Shown here in pieces: positions 26,219 through 35,755 of a stretch of 64,000 nt of DNA. Each line of letters starts with the position of its first letter. The stretch's first letter is position 1. Source of the DNA: Mesorhizobium sp. Lineage in GTDB: Bacteria > Pseudomonadota > Alphaproteobacteria > Rhizobiales > Rhizobiaceae. The DNA lies in contig NZ_JANINM010000524.1 in assembly GCF_024509055.1 (NCBI RefSeq), positions 19,487 through 83,486 of the forward strand, written 5' to 3'. The position numbers and the translations under genes are program-made. The notes beneath the pieces were generated by a model, which saw only the letters and a program-made list of their open reading frames with translations, was not told the origin of the DNA and did no database searches.

Positions 26219-27694
26219 CTACTTGATGTACCAGCCCCAGGGGGCTTCACTCACGAGCTTGGTGATCTGCTTCGTTTCGAGATAGTTGTCGAAGCCCCAC
26301 CGACCGAGCTCGCGCCCGATGCCGGATTCCTTGTAACCGCCCCAAGGCGCCTCGGTGAAGGTCGGCTGCGAGCAATTGATCCAGACGATACCAGCGCGAA
26401 AGGCCCTGGCAACGCGCTCGGCACGCACGCCGTCTTTTGACATGACCGCCGCGGCGAGGCCAAACCGGGAATCGTTGGCGAGCTCGATGGCTTCCTCTTC
26501 CGTCTTGAACGGACGCACGCAGACAACGGGGCCGAAGATCTCCTCGACCCATGCGGCACTGTCGAGCGGCACGTCGGTCAGGACCGTCGGTTGCAAGTAG
26601 TAGCCCTTGTCAAACCCATCGGGCCGTGCGCCGCCGCAGGCAACCGTTGCGCCCGCTGCCTTTGCCGCTTCGATCGCATCGACGACCTGTTCGTGCTGGC
26701 GCCTTGAGACGAGCGGACCAAGAAGGACGCCGTCGTCCAGGCCATTGCCAATGCGGATACGGTTCGTCTCCTTGATTAGGCGGGCCAGCAGCGCGTCATA
26801 GATGCCTTCCTGGACCAGGACGCGCGAGGTGGCCGAACAAACTTGGCCCTGGTTCCAGAAGATGCCGAACATGATCCATTCGACCGCCTGCTCGATATCG
26901 CTGTCATCGAAGACTACGAATGGCGACTTGCCACCGAGTTCCAAGCTCACGCGCTTTATATCCCGGGCGGCAGCCGCCATGATTTTGGACCCGATCGGAC
27001 CCGATCCCGTAAAGGCTAGCTTGTCGACGCCCTTATGGTCGATGATGGCTTGGCCCGCGACAGACCCAGAGCCAGTGACGACGTTCAAGACGCCGGGAGG
27101 CAAGCCGGCCTCGTCGGCGATCGCAGCAAGCTCAAGCGCGGTCAGCGAGGTCACTTCCGCAGGCTTGAGCACGACGGTACACCCAGCCGCAAGCGCGGGG
27201 GCGACCTTCCAGGCAGCCATCAGAAGCGGATAATTCCACGGAATGATGGCAGCAGCAACGCCGATAGGCTCGCGCACCGCCTTGGAGATGAACCGCTCGT
27301 CAGCGAGGGCGATCGGTTCTTCCGGATCGTTGTCCAACTGCTCGGCAAGGCCGGCGTAGAAATCGAAACATCCGGCGGCATCGGTGATATCCCATTCGGC
27401 CTCCGGAAACGGCTTGCCGTTGTCGATGACTTCCAATCGGGCAATCTCTTTCACGCGCGCTCGAATGCCATTCGCGATGTCTCGAAGATAGGTTGCACGG
27501 TCGGCCCCGGAGAGCTTGGGCCAAACGCCTTTGTCGAACGCTCGCCTTGCTGCGTCGACTGCGATATCGACATCTTCAGCCGTTGCCGCGCTGATCGTGT
27601 GAATCACTTCTTCCGTGGCAGGGTTGATCACCTTGGAACTGCCGCCATTGATCGGCTTTACCCACTGTCCATCGATGTAAAGATCGCTTCGCAT
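26219..27694 (-). CDS. Aldehyde dehydrogenase, likely 2-oxoglutarate semialdehyde dehydrogenase
   Basis: This 491-residue aldehyde dehydrogenase has AAIIPWNYPLLMAAWKVAPA, the general-base Glu in SLELGGKSPFVVF and the catalytic Cys in NQGQVCSATSR. The sequence is close in style to betaine-aldehyde dehydrogenases. In the hydroxyproline pathway an enzyme of this family oxidises 2-oxoglutarate semialdehyde to 2-oxoglutarate, which enters the citric acid cycle. Position between the DadA-like oxidase and the epimerase supports that role. It starts 33 bases after the oxidase gene. Confidence 0.87.
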   Translation of the reverse strand: MRSDLYIDGQWVKPINGGSSKVINPATEEVIHTISAATAEDVDIAVDAARRAFDKGVWPKLSGADRATYLRDIANGIRARVKEIARLEVIDNGKPFPEAEWDITDAAGCFDFYAGLAEQLDNDPEEPIALADERFISKAVREPIGVAAAIIPWNYPLLMAAWKVAPALAAGCTVVLKPAEVTSLTALELAAIADEAGLPPGVLNVVTGSGSVAGQAIIDHKGVDKLAFTGSGPIGSKIMAAAARDIKRVSLELGGKSPFVVFDDSDIEQAVEWIMFGIFWNQGQVCSATSRVLVQEGIYDALLARLIKETNRIRIGNGLDDGVLLGPLVSRRQHEQVVDAIEAAKAAGATVACGGARPDGFDKGYYLQPTVLTDVPLDSAAWVEEIFGPVVCVRPFKTEEEAIELANDSRFGLAAAVMSKDGVRAERVARAFRAGIVWINCSQPTFTEAPWGGYKESGIGRELGRWGFDNYLETKQITKLVSEAPWGWYIK

Positions 27695-27727
27695 CTTCGC
27701 TCCCGTAAGTGTAGCAGCCGACGGACC

Positions 27728-28966
27728 CTAGAACCTGTCGACGCGATAGGCATCCATCGCCAAGGGCGGGGTAGCTCCGGTGATAAGATCGGCCATCAGG
27801 CGGCCTGCTGTTGCAGCAAGGGTCAGGCCGAGATGTCCGTGGCCAGTCGCGTAATAGACGTTTCGGCATTTCACGGAACGTCCCATGATCGGGACGGTAT
27901 CCGGAAGGGCCGGACGGTGACCCATCCACTCGCTTGTCTGCTCGACCTCGAGGCCCGGCAATGCCTCCTTGGCTCGTTTCACCAAGACTTTCGCGCGGCG
28001 ATAGTCCGGCGGCGCGTCCAGGCCCGCCATTTCCACAGTTCCGCCAACGCGGATGCCACCGGCCGTTGGCGTCACCATGAAGGCTCGGGCTGGCCAGATG
28101 ATCGAATGGCGCATGGATATCCCAGGAGCCATGATTTGCGTATGGTACCCACGCTCCGTCTCGAGAGGTATCGGCTCTCTGAGCATCGCCGATAGGCGGG
28201 CAGTGTAGGCGCCGGCGGCGAGCACCGTTCTATCGGCCTCGAAGCGTCGCCCGTCCTTCAACCGGAGCGCTGCGACACCCCCGTCGCCGTGCTCGAATCC
28301 TATGACATCGCCTTGCACGAAAGTGCCGCCAAGCCTTTGGAAGGCCTCGGCCAGCGCAGTCACAAGCTTGTACGGGTCCGATATCGAACGGTTGTCGGGC
28401 AGAAGGACCGCTTTCGCGATCTTGGTGGAAAGAGCTGGCTCGAGATCGCGAATGGCATTGCCGCCGAGCACTTCGTGACGAAAGCCAAAGTGGCCGAGGG
28501 CCTTAAGATGATCGCGGTCGGCGCTGAACTCTGCCTCGTCAGCATAAAGGCTAAGGCAACCTTCAGAGCTCAGCATGTGCTGCAACCCAGTATCGGCGAG
28601 CAGCGCCGCCAAGTCCTCGTGCACGCGGCCGCAGAGCAAGGCGCCCGCGGCTTCCAGTTCACGGAGTTTCGATGGTCGGCTAGCCGCGAGGAAGCGCAGG
28701 AACCAAGGTATCAGCTTAGGCATGTAGGCCGGGCGCACGCGCACGGGACCCTCTGGGTCAAGCAGCCATTTCGGCATCTGGGCCAAGATGCCCGGCCGCG
28801 ATGCCGGCGTGAACTCCGACACCGCAATGCTCGCCATGTTGCCGTAGGAAGCACCCCTGCCAGGCTGATCGCGATCGATCAGCACGACGGTTTCACCACG
28901 CCGCTGCAGCATGTATGCGATGGTTGTGCCGATAATGCCGGCTCCGACGACGAGAGTAGGCGACAC
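27728..28966 (-). CDS. FAD-dependent D-amino acid dehydrogenase (DadA-like)
   Basis: This 412-residue flavoprotein of the DAO fold has the N-terminal dinucleotide motif GAGIIGTTIAYMLQRRG, followed by RGASYGNMASIAVSEFTP and, near the C-terminus, YYATGHGHLGLTLAA. In hydroxyproline pathways this family oxidises cis-4-hydroxy-D-proline to 1-pyrroline-4-hydroxy-2-carboxylate. It lies between the DapA-family lyase and the aldehyde dehydrogenase, as expected. It is clearly different from the alanine-linked DadA at 46.9 kb. Confidence 0.87.
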   Translation of the reverse strand: MSPTLVVGAGIIGTTIAYMLQRRGETVVLIDRDQPGRGASYGNMASIAVSEFTPASRPGILAQMPKWLLDPEGPVRVRPAYMPKLIPWFLRFLAASRPSKLRELEAAGALLCGRVHEDLAALLADTGLQHMLSSEGCLSLYADEAEFSADRDHLKALGHFGFRHEVLGGNAIRDLEPALSTKIAKAVLLPDNRSISDPYKLVTALAEAFQRLGGTFVQGDVIGFEHGDGGVAALRLKDGRRFEADRTVLAAGAYTARLSAMLREPIPLETERGYHTQIMAPGISMRHSIIWPARAFMVTPTAGGIRVGGTVEMAGLDAPPDYRRAKVLVKRAKEALPGLEVEQTSEWMGHRPALPDTVPIMGRSVKCRNVYYATGHGHLGLTLAATAGRLMADLITGATPPLAMDAYRVDRF

Positions 28967-29030
28967 GCAAGCTCCCCATGAGCAATATCAGGCCCGGCAC
29001 GCCGCTCCTCGCAGCGACCGAAGCGAATGC

Positions 29031-29909
29031 TTACCAGTTCAGGATCGGCTCCATGGCCGCACGGAAGTCGTCCTTCTCCTGATCGGTCAATTCGCCCAGC
29101 GGAGCGCGGCAGTTGCCGACAGGCGTGCCCTGCAGTTCACAGCCATACTTGATCTTCTGCACGAACTTGCCGCTCTCAAGGATGTTCATGGCCCGGTACA
29201 GCACTGTCATCATTTCGCGGGCCTTTTCGAGGTCGCCGGAACGAAACGCGCGGTCAAGGTCACAGCAGGGCTTCGCCATGCAGTTGGCCGGTCCGCAAAT
29301 CCAGGCGTCGGCGCCCCAGAACATGAAATCGAGCGCAATGTCGTCCGAGCCGGAGACCAGGTCGATGCGGCCTTTGTAGCGGGCGTGGATGTCGACCGCG
29401 CGCTGGAGGACGCCCGAGCTTTCCTTGATGCCGATAACGCGCGGATCATCGGCGAGCGCGTCCATCAGTTCGAAGGAGATCTCGATGCCGTCCTTCGGAG
29501 GGTAGTTGTAGAGGACCAGATTGACGCCAGTGGCATCCAGAACAGCTCGATAGTGCGCGAGGAGTTCCTCCTGTGTCGGGCGGGTATAGAACGGCGTTGC
29601 CAGCAGCACTGTGTCGTAGCCGATCTCCTTAGCCCTCTGCGTGTTCTCGATAACCTCCCTGGTGGCTGGCGCGTTGGTGCCGGCTACCAGAATCTCGCCT
29701 TCCTTGGCGAAGGCCTTGACGAACTTGAGCACCTCGTCGCGCTCATCATTCGACATGGAAAAGTATTCTCCGGTCGAGCCCATAGGCACCCAGCCTGTCA
29801 CCCCGGCGGCACGCAGATTGAGCATGTGCTTTTCGAACGCCTTGAAATCGACCCTGTTGTTGGCGCCGAACGGCGTCACCAGCGCTGGCATCACACCTGA
29901 AAGTTTCAT
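29031..29909 (-). CDS. DapA-family lyase/deaminase (pyrroline-hydroxycarboxylate deaminase type)
   Basis: This 292-residue protein is a class I aldolase of the DapA family. GSTGEYFSM, the Tyr in LVLYNYPPKDG and the Schiff-base Lys in VIGIKESSG are visible. The start is the ATG at 29907-29909 (MKLSGVMPALVTPF), preceded by a clear GGAGAGG site. In this context it should deaminate 1-pyrroline-4-hydroxy-2-carboxylate to 2-oxoglutarate semialdehyde. It is the first gene of the operon. Two tandem operator-like repeats (29969-30012) lie 60-100 bases upstream. Confidence 0.87.
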   Translation of the reverse strand: MKLSGVMPALVTPFGANNRVDFKAFEKHMLNLRAAGVTGWVPMGSTGEYFSMSNDERDEVLKFVKAFAKEGEILVAGTNAPATREVIENTQRAKEIGYDTVLLATPFYTRPTQEELLAHYRAVLDATGVNLVLYNYPPKDGIEISFELMDALADDPRVIGIKESSGVLQRAVDIHARYKGRIDLVSGSDDIALDFMFWGADAWICGPANCMAKPCCDLDRAFRSGDLEKAREMMTVLYRAMNILESGKFVQKIKYGCELQGTPVGNCRAPLGELTDQEKDDFRAAMEPILNW

Positions 29910-29968
29910 CTGCCTCTCCTGATCTGACACACCTGGCTGTCCAGGATGGGTCTCCAAACTTCGAGTCT

Positions 29969-30012
29969 TGTCGTCTCCGTGTCGACGAAAAATATGTCGT
30001 CTTCAAGTCGAC
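29969..30012. promoter_or_regulatory. Tandem operator-like elements before the lyase operon
   Basis: Two copies of TGTCGTCTNNNNGTCGAC start at 29969 and 29995, 26 bases apart. The second is followed by AAAGTCAAGC, exactly as in the pair at 38332-38377. Probable operators of the GntR regulator encoded at 38.5 kb (inference). Confidence 0.62.
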
Positions 30013-30190
30013 AAAGTCAAGCAAATTATTGCTGCATATCGCGAATTCTCTTCGGCGAGACATCTCGGAATGAGGGTTCTGCTCAAGGCTAGACCTAGCC
30101 CGGCGGTCACCTCAAGCCGCTCACGACCACCGGCGGCGGCGCCGTTGCACAGCGCGAGGCAGCCGCAGTCGCCTCCGGCCGATGCATTGC

Positions 30191-30940
30191 TCAATGGCCG
30201 AGTATCTGGCTCAAGAATGCCTTTGATCGTTCATGCCTGGGGCTGTCGAAGAACTCGGCCGGCGGCGCCTCTTCGACGATACGGCCCTGGTCCATGAAGA
30301 TCACCCGGTCGGCGACTTTGCGGGCAAACCCCATCTCGTGCGTCACACAGAGCATGGTCATGCCCCCTTCCGCCAGTCCGGTCATGACATCAAGAACCTC
30401 CGAAATCATTTCGGGATCCAAAGCGGAAGTTGGTTCGTCGAACAGCATGATTTCGGGTTTCATGCACAAGGCTCGCGCTATGGCTACGCGCTGCTGTTGC
30501 CCGCCGGACAACTCACCCGGATAGCTGTTCGCCTTTTGCGGGATCCGCACGCGTTCCAGATAGGCGGTGGCGGTGGCCTCAGCCTCCTTGCGGTTCTGTT
30601 TGCGTACCAGCATCGGTGCGAGGATGCAGTTTTCGAGCACCGTGAGGTGCGGAAAGAGGTTGAAGCTCTGAAATACCATCCCCACTTCCCGGCGGACTTC
30701 GTTGATGTTCTCGATCTCATCGTTCAATTCGGTGCCGAGCACGCGGATTGTTCCACCCTCATGCTCTTCAAGCTTATTGAGACACCGAATGAGCGTGGAC
30801 TTGCCTGATCCCGACGGTCCGCAAATGACAATCTTCTCGCCTTTGCGGACCTTTAGGTCGACATCGAAAAGCACCTGATGATTACCATAGAATTTCTGCA
30901 GGCTGACGACGTCAACCGCTGCGACATCTGCATTGACCAT
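30191..30940 (-). CDS. Amino-acid ABC transporter ATP-binding protein (AapP-like)
   Basis: This 249-residue ATPase has Walker A GPSGSGKS (residues 41-48), signature LSGGQQQR, Walker [15 protein letters not shown] and switch His in VTHEMGFA. It is close in type to AapP/GlnQ. No permease or binding protein is adjacent. The matching AapJ-, AapQ- and AapM-like genes lie on the same strand at 34.7-38.0 kb, separated by the DMFase-like and aminotransferase genes. It is most likely the missing ATPase of that transporter and the last gene of that operon. Confidence 0.9.
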   Translation of the reverse strand: MVNADVAAVDVVSLQKFYGNHQVLFDVDLKVRKGEKIVICGPSGSGKSTLIRCLNKLEEHEGGTIRVLGTELNDEIENINEVRREVGMVFQSFNLFPHLTVLENCILAPMLVRKQNRKEAEATATAYLERVRIPQKANSYPGELSGGQQQRVAIARALCMKPEIMLFDEPTSALDPEMISEVLDVMTGLAEGGMTMLCVTHEMGFARKVADRVIFMDQGRIVEEAPPAEFFDSPRHERSKAFLSQILGH

Positions 30941-31009
30941 CTATCCTCCACTCGGCGGCCCAGCCGCTTCTTCTTGCGATTGATGCACGGCCTGGGATTC
31001 GCCCGGCGA

Positions 31010-32389
31010 TCAACTAAGCGCCTCGGCCTTCACCCAAGAGGCTGCGTCTTCCAAAGTCTTCCCGAACGCCTCAAGGATGTCCGAAAGGTCATCCTCAGTC
31101 GTAATGAGCGGCGGGCAGAAAGCGATAGTGTCGTAAATGGCCCGCACGATCAGACCGTGGTCATGTGCACGCCGGAAAATGTAGGAACCAACGGCTCCCC
31201 TCTGCTCGAAGCTCCGTTTGGTCTGCTTGTCGGCGACGAGTTCGATGCCGCCGATCAGGCCAGCGCCGCGCACATTGCCAACGAGCGGATGCGAGGCAAA
31301 CTTTGCCAGCCCTTGCTGCAGCAGCGAGCCGAGGCTGCCCGCCTTCTCGACCAGGCCACGCTCCTCAATGATCTTTATGTTCTCGAGAGCTACCGCCGTC
31401 GCGACCGGATGACCCGTGGTGGTGAAGCCGTGAACAAAGCTGCCAAGTGACCCGCTGTGCCGAACCAGGATGTCATTGATTGCGTCGGAGACAACGACGG
31501 CTGCAAGCGGCTGGTAGGAAGACGTCAGTTGCTTCGACAGGACCATGATATCCGGCTTGATGCCATAGTAGTCAGAGCCGAACATCGTCCCGAGGCGGCC
31601 GAACCCGGTGATGATTTCGTCGACAACGACGAGGATGTCGTAGCGCCGGCAAAGCTCCTGGACCGCCGCCCAATAGCCTTCAGGAGCCGGGATGACCCCG
31701 CCCGCGGCGATAAGAGGCTCGCCTATGAAGGCCCCGATGGTTTCCGGTCCTTCAGCAAGAATCGTTGACTCCAGTTCCTGAGCCAGACGTGCCGAAAATT
31801 CGGGCTCCGTCTCGCCCGGGAGACCGAAACGATAGAAATCGGGACACGTCAAATGCCTGACCGGGATAGCCGGCAGGTCGAAGTCCCGGTGGCTTGCCGG
31901 CAGGCCTGTCAGGCTGCCTGAGCCGACGGTCGCTCCGTGATAGCCCAACTGGCGTGCCAGAAACGTCTTTTTCTTCGGTCGACCAAGAGCGTTGTTGATG
32001 TACCAAACCATCTTGAGGACGGTGTCGTTCGCCTCCGACCCTGAGTTTGTAAAATGGACGTGGTTGAGATGCCCGGGCGCCAGCTCCGCAAGTTTGGCCG
32101 CAAGCTCGATCGCGGGTGCGTGACCCTTGTGAGAGAAGTTGTGGTAGTACGGCAGCACTTTGAACTGTCGGACGGCGGCATCCACAAGGCGCTGCTCGCT
32201 GAAGCCCAGAGCCACGCTCCAAAGGCCCGACATCGCTTCGATGTAGGAGCGGCCTTGGTCATCGATGATGCGCACACCGTCGCCTCGCCCGATCACGAGA
32301 GGCCCAACTTCTTGATGGCGAGCCAGGTTGGTATACGGATGAATGTAGGAAGAAAGGTCTTTCTCGACGAGAGAGTTCGAAAGGCTCAT
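31010..32389 (-). CDS. Class III aminotransferase (omega-amino acid type)
   Basis: This 459-residue PLP-dependent aminotransferase has GSEANDTVLKMVWYINNALG, VVDEIITGFGRLG with the PLP-binding Asp, and the Schiff-base Lys in VLSKQLTSSYQPLAAV. The start chosen is the ATG at 32387-32389 (MSLSNSLVEKD). The frame runs upstream to 32512, but that would translate through a 38-base intergenic element shared with the 41 kb gene. Class III enzymes of this type move amino groups between omega-amines and pyruvate or 2-oxoglutarate. It is encoded between the DMFase-like hydrolase and the transporter ATPase, so it may deaminate the amine released by that hydrolase (inference). Confidence 0.88.
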   Translation of the reverse strand: MSLSNSLVEKDLSSYIHPYTNLARHQEVGPLVIGRGDGVRIIDDQGRSYIEAMSGLWSVALGFSEQRLVDAAVRQFKVLPYYHNFSHKGHAPAIELAAKLAELAPGHLNHVHFTNSGSEANDTVLKMVWYINNALGRPKKKTFLARQLGYHGATVGSGSLTGLPASHRDFDLPAIPVRHLTCPDFYRFGLPGETEPEFSARLAQELESTILAEGPETIGAFIGEPLIAAGGVIPAPEGYWAAVQELCRRYDILVVVDEIITGFGRLGTMFGSDYYGIKPDIMVLSKQLTSSYQPLAAVVVSDAINDILVRHSGSLGSFVHGFTTTGHPVATAVALENIKIIEERGLVEKAGSLGSLLQQGLAKFASHPLVGNVRGAGLIGGIELVADKQTKRSFEQRGAVGSYIFRRAHDHGLIVRAIYDTIAFCPPLITTEDDLSDILEAFGKTLEDAASWVKAEALS

Positions 32390-32427
32390 AGCTAGCTCAT
32401 TTCTTGCCAATCTTTCGAGTGGCACCC

Positions 32428-32485
32428 GGACGAGTACTGAGTTTAACCGGCGGTTCGTCAAACGGCTGTCGGCCTCATGCCGAAC
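32428..32485 (-). promoter_or_regulatory. Shared 38-base regulatory element, copy 1
   Basis: Bases 32428-32465 match 41089-41126 at 33 of 38 positions, including an unbroken CCGGCGGTTCGTCAAACGG. GACGA and TCGTC arms lie at its ends, and a GTCGGC/GCCGA dyad follows (32468-32483). The element ends 39 bases before the aminotransferase ATG; copy 2 ends 42 bases before its gene. This is a likely promoter or operator. Confidence 0.55.
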
Positions 32486-32490
32486 AAAAA

Positions 32491-34668
32491 TCAGGTTGCC
32501 TCCGCAAGACATCGGACGACGAAATTATGCAGCAAACGCGATATGTTGTTGTTGAAGCCGTTGTACGGCAGGCTTCCGCAGAACATGATCGATCCCGTCG
32601 ACAGCACAAGGTTGTCCATATTGCCAGGCACCAGCGTTAGATCGGCGCGAATCTGCTGGCGCTGCCACTCGTTTGTGTGGACGTCCGGGTTCCAGATCTT
32701 CTCAGGGACACAGGAATAGTCGTCAGGGTGCCCCTCCGACACGGCCAGGACAACTGCGCTCTCCGCAGTGCCGAGCGATGCGTCGACTGTGTCCAGCTCA
32801 AATCCGGCAGCAGCTCCGCCCGAATAGCCGAAATCGCCCAGAATTTCCTCGTCGACCCCGTCGAACAGCCACGCAAATTCCGGCGATCTCGAGGTCTCAG
32901 TTCGGCGATAGTGCGTCGACGAAAAGCCGCCATGCGCGGACATCCCGATGCCAACCAATCGCTGGGGCGGGCGGCCGTTCTTGAGCCAGAGACCGCCGTA
33001 CTGTCCGTCGAATGCATGGTAGCACTCTCCGGTTTCGGCTTCCCACATGCGAACGCCGCTTTCGCCGCGACGGATTTCAATCGCGTCCGGATACTCGGCG
33101 CTTGTGGCTACCCGCCAGTAGAAGCCGTTTCCGCCAAGATAGGCCATGCTACCTCCGCCCCCGATGAACTCTTCCAGTGCGTTCAGGGACCCCAAGGTGT
33201 GGTACTCTGGGTGAGTGACTGTCAGAAGGACCGCGTAATCCTTGATTGCGGACGACCCTTCGACCTCAAGGTCGTGATCGGTGACCACATCCGCCGCAAT
33301 GCCCTTGGCGTTCAGCCAGGCGATCAGATGCATGTCGGCCGGAAAGTGGCGCAACCCTGATCCCGCTTGGTCGAGGTACGCAAAGAGACCAGGGCGCATC
33401 AGCAACTGGGGCCGCCGCAACGAACTGAACATCACCCCGCTGCCGTCGGCGTGAACGTCGTACAGCGAGTGCCCAAATTGCGGATACCGCGCCGGATGAT
33501 GGGGATTGCTGCCCCAGGCCTCCTGGCGGGCGCGATAGGCATCGCCGTAGTTCGTCCGCGGATAGTTGCAGTAGGCCTGGTACGTGAGGGTCGAGAAGAG
33601 CACGGCGAGTTTCGCCGTGCGGCCGCTAAGTTTTGGTCTCACGAAGACGGGAATGACATCCTGCTCATGCCCGCAACGCAACCTTATTCCATAGACGCCG
33701 CTGGGCAGATCATGCGGCACTTCGAAAATGAAGTCCGTTTCCCAGCCACAGTCGTAGAAGTCGCCTTCGTGGAAGTGGATTGCGGAGTACTCTTCGGGCG
33801 CATGAGCCCAGCTCATTTCCCGCCCGCTCCACCGCGAGCCGCGAACTCCGCGGGCGGGCAGGTTGATGAGTTCACCGTGCAAGCCAGATGGCCCCGAGTC
33901 CTTCACCTGCTTGCCCGAGATGGCCACGCTGAAATCCCAAAACGCCGCGGACTTTCCCGGGCTATCGTGCCCCAGCGTCTCGGGGATTCTTTCGTCGACC
34001 AGGAAACTTGGATTCTCCAGGCGCCCGTTGAAGAAATCGATGGTGGGGCTGCCTTCTGCCGGAGATCTGCGCGCCGCCAAAACCAGCTCTCGGACACCGC
34101 TGAGGCTGCCGGCGACCTTGATAGTCGCCGCCGCGACCCGGGCGCCGGCAGGCAGAGCGTAGCAGGCAACCTGCAGAGGCCCGCCGAACCCCGCTAGGCG
34201 CAGTTCGTACCAGGTACCGACTTGCGGCACCAAGTCGAGTTCAGTACGCGCGCCGGCCCACGTCAACGAAAGCCCACGCGTATCCAGGTCGAATGACACG
34301 ATCTCTTTCGAGTCGCCCACCAGCGAGAAAAGGCACTGAGGCTGGTCCTTGATGAGACGTGGCTGGAAGCGCACCACGAACGTCAAAGGTACGGAGATAT
34401 CGAGGCCGACAAGCGGAATCGTGCCATAGGAGCCCGGCATCGACCCCTTCGAGGTCGATGGATATGAGCCCTCGAAATTCGAGCTGACAGGCCTCATGTC
34501 GACGCCAGGTCCGGAAGGGTTCGGATCCGCTGAATAGATCCTCACCAAATCAGCGTGATACATCTCGCTGAACTGGCTTGAGACCTTCACCTCGATCGAT
34601 TCGCCAGCTCTAGCCGAAATGCGGTCGGTGTACCCGGTGAGAGGTATGTTTTGCATGTTTGACTGCAT
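32491..34668 (-). CDS. N,N-dimethylformamidase large-subunit-like protein
   Basis: This 725-residue protein resembles the large subunit of N,N-dimethylformamidase (about 760 residues). Its C-terminal half has the family segments TYQAYCNYPRTNYGD, VTHPEYHTLGSLNALEEF and MAYLGGNGFYWRV. Characterised DMFase uses a mononuclear iron held by two Tyr and one Glu, with His and Asn nearby; the HPEYH and GGNGFYW segments look like those residues. The N-terminal half resembles a jelly-roll or lectin-like domain. The DMFase small subunit was not found nearby. Set between an amino-acid permease and an aminotransferase, it may hydrolyse an amide-type nitrogen compound rather than dimethylformamide. Confidence 0.75.
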   Translation of the reverse strand: MQSNMQNIPLTGYTDRISARAGESIEVKVSSQFSEMYHADLVRIYSADPNPSGPGVDMRPVSSNFEGSYPSTSKGSMPGSYGTIPLVGLDISVPLTFVVRFQPRLIKDQPQCLFSLVGDSKEIVSFDLDTRGLSLTWAGARTELDLVPQVGTWYELRLAGFGGPLQVACYALPAGARVAAATIKVAGSLSGVRELVLAARRSPAEGSPTIDFFNGRLENPSFLVDERIPETLGHDSPGKSAAFWDFSVAISGKQVKDSGPSGLHGELINLPARGVRGSRWSGREMSWAHAPEEYSAIHFHEGDFYDCGWETDFIFEVPHDLPSGVYGIRLRCGHEQDVIPVFVRPKLSGRTAKLAVLFSTLTYQAYCNYPRTNYGDAYRARQEAWGSNPHHPARYPQFGHSLYDVHADGSGVMFSSLRRPQLLMRPGLFAYLDQAGSGLRHFPADMHLIAWLNAKGIAADVVTDHDLEVEGSSAIKDYAVLLTVTHPEYHTLGSLNALEEFIGGGGSMAYLGGNGFYWRVATSAEYPDAIEIRRGESGVRMWEAETGECYHAFDGQYGGLWLKNGRPPQRLVGIGMSAHGGFSSTHYRRTETSRSPEFAWLFDGVDEEILGDFGYSGGAAAGFELDTVDASLGTAESAVVLAVSEGHPDDYSCVPEKIWNPDVHTNEWQRQQIRADLTLVPGNMDNLVLSTGSIMFCGSLPYNGFNNNISRLLHNFVVRCLAEAT

Positions 34669-34669
34669 A

Positions 34670-35755
34670 CTATCGTCTCGATGAGGCCTTCAGAGACCTT
34701 TCCAAGTAGGCGCCGTACCGCGACAACGAGAAGGTGAAGGTGAAGTAGATCAACGCCACAAAGCAGTAGACCTCGACAAAATAGTCGCTCCAGCCTCCTG
34801 CTGAAAACGCAGCGTTTCCCGATGCGGTGACTTCGAAGAATCCGAGGATCACGATAAGGGCGGTCTCCATGAAGGCTATGACGACCTGATTTATGGTCGG
34901 CGGCAGCGCGTATCGAAATGCCTGCGGCAGGACGATGCGGCTGACGGTCTGCCAATAGTTCAAGCCCAGCGCGGCGGCAGCCTCTTCCTGGCCGGCCGGG
35001 AGCGCTTGAATCCCCCCTCTGATGATCTCCGCTTGATAGACGGCAAAGAATACCGAGCCACCGAGTATCACCCGGTACAGCTTGTCCCCGACGAGGAAGT
35101 CAGGCAGCGCGAAAGGAAGAACGATCGCGGCGGTGAACAAGATCGCGATCAACGGGAGGGACCGAATGCCGTCGATAAAGAGGGCAGCCACAAGCGAGAT
35201 GACGGGCAGTTTCGACCGACGCAGCAAGGCCAGCCCTATCGCCAAGGGCATTCCGATCAGGACGTTCGAAGAGAAGACAAATGTGGTCAGGGCCAAGCCG
35301 CCCCATTCCGTCTCCATGATGAGGGGAAGGCCGAACAAGCCGCCCTTCATCAACAGGTAGAAGGCCGCGTAGCCTGCGACCCAGACTGGCGGCAGCAGGC
35401 GGATCGACCAAAAGAAGGGCATGCAGGACAGCACGACCGTCAGCAGGATCGCCAAACACGCCAGGGCCGAACGCCATTGCTGCTCGTAGGGATACAAGCC
35501 GAAAAGGATTAGCCTGTATCGATCAGCTATCACCGCCCAGCAGGCACCTGTCGCCTGGTGACAATCCTCGGGTGTCCCGACCCAGACCGCCCCCACGAAA
35601 GCCCACGTAAAGATCCGCCACGCCACCAATATGACAAGCGAAACGCAGATTATGGTCAGCGCCGACTGAACGGGAGAGGCAAAGAAATTCCTGCGCAAGA
35701 ACCTAATTGGGCCGTCAACGGGCGGAGCAGGCCGCATGGAGGAAATCAAGGTCAT
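34670..35755 (-). CDS. Amino-acid ABC transporter permease (AapM-like)
   Basis: This 361-residue permease is longer than the usual 220-residue amino-acid permease, as is AapM (about 384). It has a membrane-rich N-terminal extension and a C-terminal permease domain with QEEAAAALGLNYWQTVSRIVLPQAFR as the EAA loop and ALPPTINQVV after it. It abuts the AapQ-like gene, whose stop is at 35756, and lies 1 base before the DMFase-like gene. Confidence 0.9.
   Translation of the reverse strand: MTLISSMRPAPPVDGPIRFLRRNFFASPVQSALTIICVSLVILVAWRIFTWAFVGAVWVGTPEDCHQATGACWAVIADRYRLILFGLYPYEQQWRSALACLAILLTVVLSCMPFFWSIRLLPPVWVAGYAAFYLLMKGGLFGLPLIMETEWGGLALTTFVFSSNVLIGMPLAIGLALLRRSKLPVISLVAALFIDGIRSLPLIAILFTAAIVLPFALPDFLVGDKLYRVILGGSVFFAVYQAEIIRGGIQALPAGQEEAAAALGLNYWQTVSRIVLPQAFRYALPPTINQVVIAFMETALIVILGFFEVTASGNAAFSAGGWSDYFVEVYCFVALIYFTFTFSLSRYGAYLERSLKASSRR

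Noticed and set aside
29969..30012. Short repeats considered as a CRISPR array
   Set aside because: Only two copies of an 18-base unit with a 26-base period occur, in a promoter region and without cas genes, so operators are more likely.
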